Part shown: positions 30,101 through 32,772 of the stretch, piece by piece
How positions within the stretch are numbered: the first letter of the stretch is position 1
Layout: each line of letters begins with the position of its first letter
Virus record (IMG/VR): IMGVR_UViG_3300031141_000677
Location: 1 to 32,772 of that record
DNA: 32,772 nucleotides
Strand: one strand, 5' to 3'
From: a virus
The notes under the pieces: model-generated
What the model saw: only the letters and a program-made list of their open reading frames with translations
Databases searched by the model: none
What the model was told of the DNA's origin: nothing
Translations under genes and position numbers: made by a program

Positions 30101-32772
30101 AGCCCAGTAAGTTCCACTAGTGTATATTGTTCCGTTCATTAACGAATGTGCTGAACATTGGTAGTATGTCTTGCCTGATGTTCTTGGAGTGTATGATACT
30201 ACACCTGATTGTGAACCGTTGTTAGTTACATCAGCTACTTGATTTTGAGTACCAACTCCAACTTGTGTTTTTATATAAAATGGATGTCCTGAAGCGTTAA
30301 CAGTAAATGCCATTGTATCATCTTTATTTAATACTATAAACGGATTGTTACCAGTAAATGCCGCATTCCTGTCTGTTGCTGAGCTAAACGAATATGCTCC
30401 ACTGCCTGCATTTGTTACGTTACTAGTGAAGCTTTGTTCTGATCCAGTTGATGTATCAGCAATTACTACACTTACATTTGATGTGCCGTTGTCAAGAGTC
30501 ATTGTAAATGTTTCGGTACTTTCTAATGCACTATCTGCTGTAACTGCTATTGTTTTTGTATTTGATGCTGGTGTAAGATTACTAGTTAGTGTTTCGTTAC
30601 TAATATCTGCACTAGTAACACCAGAGATTGTATACGGTATCGGAGTGTTTGTAACTGTTATGTTATTTGTTAGTGTAACAACGAAGTTAGTACCTTCTGA
30701 CACTGATGATTTATCTGATGATAATGCGTAACTTGGTGCTTGGAATTTATATGTTGTAATATTACCAGGCCATGTAAACATTAATGCTCCTGCAATTCCA
30801 GCGTTTGCACCAGGCGCAGAGCCTGCTAATGAATGTACTAACACTCCACCACCTGCCGCACCGGCAGCTAGAGCGGCTCCTACTACGTTTCCTGTGCCGC
30901 CAGCAACTCCGTTACTAGCTGTACCTGCACCTGTAATAGTTTGACTTGTTACTGTAGTGGCCTTTAGTCCACCGAGTCCACTACGACCTAGTGTAACGGC
31001 AACACCGCCGCCCCTTGCGCCTGTAACAGCACCAGTACCACTTTGCCAATCTTGTGTCCATCCATGACCACCGCCACCACCTGATCCAATTGTTCCGTCA
31101 ATAGTTGTTTCTGCTGGAGCAAGTTGTCCTGCCGCAACTGATATTGCAGTTTGTGGAGATCCTTTGCCGCCAACCGCACCCATGCCTGCCGCACCACCGC
31201 CACCACCAACTACTGCTGATCCTGTTGCCGCTGCCGGACGGAAACTTGCTCCGCCTGCTCCTCCACTCTTTGATCCGTCCCACGGACCTGATACGCCACC
31301 GCCGGCGCCACCTGCAAGTAACGCTCCGACAGATAATGATGCTAATGCAGAACTTGATCCTGCAACACCACCGCCTGCTACATAAGTTACACTGTTTATT
31401 GTTATTGAAGTGTTTCCGCCATTTGCACTACTTCCTGATCCGCCCGTGCCTATAGTAAATGCTATAACATCACCAGGAGTTACTGTGATGTTATTCTTGA
31501 AGCCGACAGCACCACCGCCACCTCCTGAAGTTATAGTTCCTGCGCTTCCACCGGTTAATCCTGCGGCTCCGCCACCTACAGACATAAATCCAATATTAGT
31601 AACTCCTGAAGGAACTGTAAATGTTCCGCCACCTGCTGAAGTAAATGCTTGTGTTCCTGATATAGTATCAAGACTAGTATCAATTATTAACGCTTGAACA
31701 TATACTGCTGGGTAAGCGTTTAATGTAAATTGTAAGGTTTCGTTTCCGTCTGTAGTTAAATCATTTGCTAATGTAATTGTTGCAGTTTCGGTAGTTCCTA
31801 CTACAAATGATCCTGTTAGTGCATTACCAACAACATCGCTTGCACTTACTCCTGTTATAGTCCACGGAATAACTACTCCTGGAACACTATTTAAGCCTGA
31901 CAATGTTACAACAAGTGATTGTCCTTCGTTTATTTGACTAGCTGATATTGCTAATGTATATGTTGCCGCTACTGTACTTGAATCAGCTATCACTGCTATC
32001 ACTGATGCTTCGCCATTATCTAATGCAAATGTTAATGATTCTTGACCTTCTGATGTTTCGTCTGCATTAAGTACTAATGAGATAGTATCTGTAGTCCCAA
32101 CTACAAATGATCCGGTTAAAGACGCATCGCTAATATCTGAACTAGTAACACCGCTAATTGTATATCCTAATGTAGTGCCTGTGGCAACGTTGCCTGTTGT
32201 TAAGGTAACTATTAAAGTAGTACCTTCGTCTGGAGTAGCATCATTAAATGATAAGAAATATGTAGCTGTTGGTTTGCTAGTGTCAGCAATTGTTACGCTA
32301 GTTGTTGCGTTGCCGTTGTCAAGTGCTAATGTAAATGTTTCTGTACCGTCATCAAACGTAGTATCAGCTGATGCTTGTATTGTTATTGAACTAGCTCCAC
32401 CAACAATGAAGTTTCCTGTTAAACTTGCTCCGCCAATATCTGTAGTACTAACACCTGTAATAGTGTACGGAACGATTGTACTAGTAACAAGATTTGTTGT
32501 TGTTAATGTTATAGTAAACGTGTCGCCTTCATTAACACCGCTTGCTGTTGATGTTAGTGCGTATGTTGGAACTGCTACTTCTTCCTGTTCTTCACTACTA
32601 ACTGTTCCGGCTGCTTGAAGGACTATGGCACTATTATACGGCTGGAAAGCATATACGTTTGGACCGGTAAATAATGAAACGGTACTTGTGAATAAATCTA
32701 CATCTGCAAGTGGATTATATAGAAGGCTTGATATAGCATTTGATGTTATCCAAGTTTTACCTAGTGCTGTAG
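27176..32772 (-). CDS. Giant modular fibre/adhesin protein (5' end beyond window edge)
   Basis: At least 1864 residues are visible; the frame is open to the right edge. The GTG at 32002 is internal, because the frame continues upstream with Calx-beta-like repeats. Order from the N-terminal side: three tandem Calx-beta-like repeats (about 32572-31679), glycine-rich domain 1 (31651-30770), a fourth Calx-beta-like repeat (30733-30455), a cupredoxin-like domain (30439-30119), a beta-propeller-like region with VAGG/VVGQ repeats (about 30060-28520), a fifth Calx-beta-like repeat (28480-28187), and glycine-rich domain 2 to the end (28165-27179, ending GAGDYP). Glycine-rich tips form receptor-binding faces in some T4-like adhesins. 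It probably acts in host recognition on the virion surface. Confidence 0.85.
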   Translation of the reverse strand, partial: TALGKTWITSNAISSLLYNPLADVDLFTSTVSLFTGPNVYAFQPYNSAIVLQAAGTVSSEEQEEVAVPTYALTSTASGVNEGDTFTITLTTTNLVTSTIVPYTITGVSTTDIGGASLTGNFIVGGASSITIQASADTTFDDGTETFTLALDNGNATTSVTIADTSKPTATYFLSFNDATPDEGTTLIVTLTTGNVATGTTLGYTISGVTSSDISDASLTGSFVVGTTDTISLVLNADETSEGQESLTFALDNGEASVIAVIADSSTVAATYTLAISASQINEGQSLVVTLSGLNSVPGVVIPWTITGVSASDVVGNALTGSFVVGTTETATITLANDLTTDGNETLQFTLNAYPAVYVQALIIDTSLDTISGTQAFTSAGGGTFTVPSGVTNIGFMSVGGGAAGLTGGSAGTITSGGGGGAVGFKNNITVTPGDVIAFTIGTGGSGSSANGGNTSITINSVTYVAGGGVAGSSSALASLSVGALLAGGAGGGVSGPWDGSKSGGAGGASFRPAAATGSAVVGGGGGAAGMGAVGGKGSPQTAISVAAGQLAPAETTIDGTIGSGGGGGHGWTQDWQSGTGAVTGARGGGVAVTLGRSGLGGLKATTVTSQTITGAGTASNGVAGGTGNVVGAALAAGAAGGGVLVHSLAGSAPGANAGIAGALMFTWPGNITTYKFQAPSYALSSDKSSVSEGTNFVVTLTNNITVTNTPIPYTISGVTSADISNETLTSNLTPASNTKTIAVTADSALESTETFTMTLDNGTSNVSVVIADTSTGSEQSFTSNVTNAGSGAYSFSSATDRNAAFTGNNPFIVLNKDDTMAFTVNASGHPFYIKTQVGVGTQNQVADVTNNGSQSGVVSYTPRTSGKTYYQCSAHSLMNGTIYTSGTYWAKSTDYTSASESVIKVVADSIGSTVAISKSITSSNVYTYFVYKLNINGELVWRKAIPSTGFLQALYVDVSTNDIYVAGGIDKNMIDGTIDKGVDTGKCQVLVVKLDTDGATQWINKYTKSAGTASHAWALDIIKVDLPTPYTGTSVIDVIGVVKVDDWTTDGTGSFWDRLNPTNGTNVELTSGSTTYYYPGLVATNSLNTEFTHIAYKQFTGLNSGNFYYIAGTSFGRTPTQVGSDWTQQKDKIFVRIYEIGGTGLPAEYKEVTFENKDASTDITIGGMDVEDQYTVQEEVDGENVDVIKYPGIVVTLNDTSSGKGEVWRIHHQGIDTLQRISLYDGSGTTERNVLTDVKIDGTKIYVVGQQKEDTAKNFTPYVGALNGFYATIDTADLTTADSRLLLTTSNTFINSVYVDKSVASPTKLIVGGQGSPGAKLPTGNASQFVAILPIGSEDHYGAGIGNRSSVVSQTYEDWAIGETGFVEARTAGDSNFTGVTYNSWSGPQSLVVSESASAFARTALSALSSPSVTSEYKMPLDPYTTASGGTATYALASSASTVNEGATIVFTLTTTNVANNVTVAYTMTGIQSADIGGANLTGTFTVSNNSATLSVAVTADQSADGEETLLLTLDGKSVTSSVIINDSSAAPAGSATFYSPGASVWTVPAGVTSIDIVAVGGGGGGMVGRGSGGSGGGGAGGGLAYCNNITVSPGDTFTVTVGAGGNRGDCSGNYTDNYYKLFVDSAFNANTSWDPVTSGFGTITVPTSGGSSTVKDSGNTTIIYGNGGGKAYNATTGGAAGTFQTNSDYGTTRGGGTGMAGAGGYTASGNTSGGGGGGGAAGYDNTSSGGGGGQGGYGRAAYSNSGSGYKKNGLSGRGGGVELHGKGTTGATGTRAAELVTASYPYYDYGNATNGGVGSNSNDATVSVGGGGGGGNGGRIRYEDVNANNYNPPSYYKWFVVAQPLDNAQDGGVRIQWGAGDYP
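27179..28165 (-). repeat. C-terminal glycine-rich domain 2 of the fibre
   Basis: It opens WTVPAGVTSIDIVAVGGGGG and carries many runs of 4-8 glycines (GGGGGGMVGRG, SGGGGGGGAAGY, VSVGGGGGGGNGG). The opening is nearly the same as that of domain 1 (FTVPSGVTNIGFMSVGGGAA), so the two are homologous copies within one protein. The Gly runs give CC-rich patches in the plus-strand DNA, unlike the AT-rich surroundings. Confidence 0.75.
28187..28480 (-). repeat. Calx-beta-like repeat 5 of the fibre
   Basis: About 98 residues: TYALASSASTVNEGATIVFTL then VAYTMTGIQSADIGGANLTG and DGEETLLLTLDG. It shares the NEG...I, TITGV/MTGI...LTG and E(E/S)TL...L signatures with the other copies. Confidence 0.7.
30119..30439 (-). 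other. Cupredoxin (plastocyanin-like) domain inside the fibre
   Basis: About 105 residues. GHPFYIKT supplies the first His, and YYQCSAHSLMNGTIY supplies Cys, His and Met at spacings like a type-1 copper site (C-x2-H-x2-M; Cys codon at 30157-30155). The VVSYTPRTSGKTYYQC strand is typical of the fold. All four ligands are present, so copper binding is possible. Confidence 0.7.
30455..30733 (-). repeat. Calx-beta-like repeat 4 of the fibre
   Basis: About 93 residues: SYALSSDKSSVSEGTNFVVTL, IPYTISGVTSADISNETLTS, ESTETFTMTLDNGTSNVSVV. It ends IADTSTG, immediately before the cupredoxin-like domain. Confidence 0.7.
30770..31651 (-). repeat. Glycine-rich domain 1 of the fibre
   Basis: It opens FTSAGGGTFTVPSGVTNIGF and carries repeated Gly runs (GGAGGGVSG, VVGGGGGAAGMG, GSGGGGGHGW) with few charged residues. 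It is homologous to domain 2 by its opening and by NNITVTPGD / NNITVSPGD in both. Confidence 0.75.
31679..32572 (-). repeat. Three tandem Calx-beta-like repeats of the fibre
   Basis: Three copies of about 290-300 bp (about 32572-32275, 32272-31982, 31969-31679). Shared marks are TYALTS/TYFLSF/TYTLAI, then NEG or DEG, TITGV/TISGV with LTG, SADTTFDDGTETFTLALDNG-type acidic turns, and a closing TIADTS. These beta-sandwich units usually build long stalks on surface proteins; acidic turns may bind calcium. Confidence 0.72.

Noticed and set aside
27299-31600. CRISPR-like or simple-repeat array in the CCGCCACC-rich DNA
   Set aside because: The repeats are irregular glycine codons in one open frame, with no constant repeat and spacer layout.
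31105-31697. Pro-rich plus-strand open frames
   Set aside because: They are the antisense reading of glycine codons (GGN read as NCC) in the fibre's glycine-rich domain, not a proline-rich gene.
32002-32002. GTG as the start of the giant fibre gene
   Set aside because: The same frame continues upstream without stop to the window edge and encodes two more Calx-beta-like repeats and further N-terminal sequence.

Overview
This is a stretch of a marine T4-like (straight-tailed, contractile myovirus) phage genome. The evidence is a family-B DNA polymerase (gp43-type), a DsbA-type dsDNA-binding protein, a gp44-type clamp-loader subunit, a DexA-type exonuclease, a GroES-like co-chaperonin in the role of gp31, PhoH, ThyX, and a late-promoter motif matching the T4 ATAAATA box. 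The DNA is AT-rich and almost completely coding. Genes overlap by ATGA or TAATG junctions, and every gene except phoH lies on the minus strand. The host cannot be fixed from the sequence. The near-consensus sigma-70 promoters point to a proteobacterium-like host polymerase, and the Azotobacter-FdI-type ferredoxin fits an alpha- or gammaproteobacterial source. No integrase, IS element, CRISPR array or tRNA was seen.

Layout, in window coordinates. (1) 1-2506: the 5' part of gp43, with a hairpin touching its Shine-Dalgarno, an SGNH-hydrolase-like protein, a membrane protein and dsbA. (2) 2596-8810: a cluster of small proteins, several with short N-terminal peptides that resemble T4 capsid-targeting sequences. 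It includes cysteine-cluster proteins, a 2OG-Fe(II) oxygenase-like protein, a HAD nucleotidase-like fusion and a nucleotidyltransferase. (3) 8797-11901: a ClpA-type unfoldase and a DnaJ/CbpA-type co-chaperone. (4) 11919-14755: a lysis region with two small membrane proteins, an MscS-like mini-protein, a long Rz1-like lipoprotein overlapping an Rz-like i-spanin, and a GH19 endolysin with a peptidoglycan-binding domain. (5) 14808-16063: two conserved proteins of unknown role. (6) 16220-16966: phoH alone on the plus strand, ended by a strong intrinsic terminator. (7) 17015-22420: replication, nucleotide and redox genes (ThyX, 7Fe ferredoxin, gp44, HAD, DexA, MazG-like, GroES-like and a DnaE-like fragment). 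(8) 22430-32772: virion adhesion and structural genes, ending in a giant fibre protein of at least 1864 residues that runs off the right edge.

Regulation is unusually readable. Six promoters have TTGAC(A/T)-N17-TA(T/A)AAT with exactly 17 bp spacing. They precede gp43, dsbA, clpA, the small membrane protein/gp44 pair, dexA and the DnaE-like gene. Six convincing ATAAATA-type late boxes precede structural or unknown operons, the lysis cassette and the ferredoxin. Two of the early promoters (dsbA, dexA) lie inside inverted repeats that would fold the downstream ribosome-binding site in read-through RNA but not in RNA started at the promoter itself.

Taken together, the genes make a DNA replication and nucleotide module, a protein-quality module (ClpA, DnaJ, GroES-like), a lysis module and a large adhesin module. 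The most promising unusual elements are the gp43 operator-like hairpin, the promoter-in-hairpin design, the cluster of possible head-targeted enzymes, the MscS-like mini-protein in the lysis region, and a cupredoxin domain with complete copper ligands inside the fibre.
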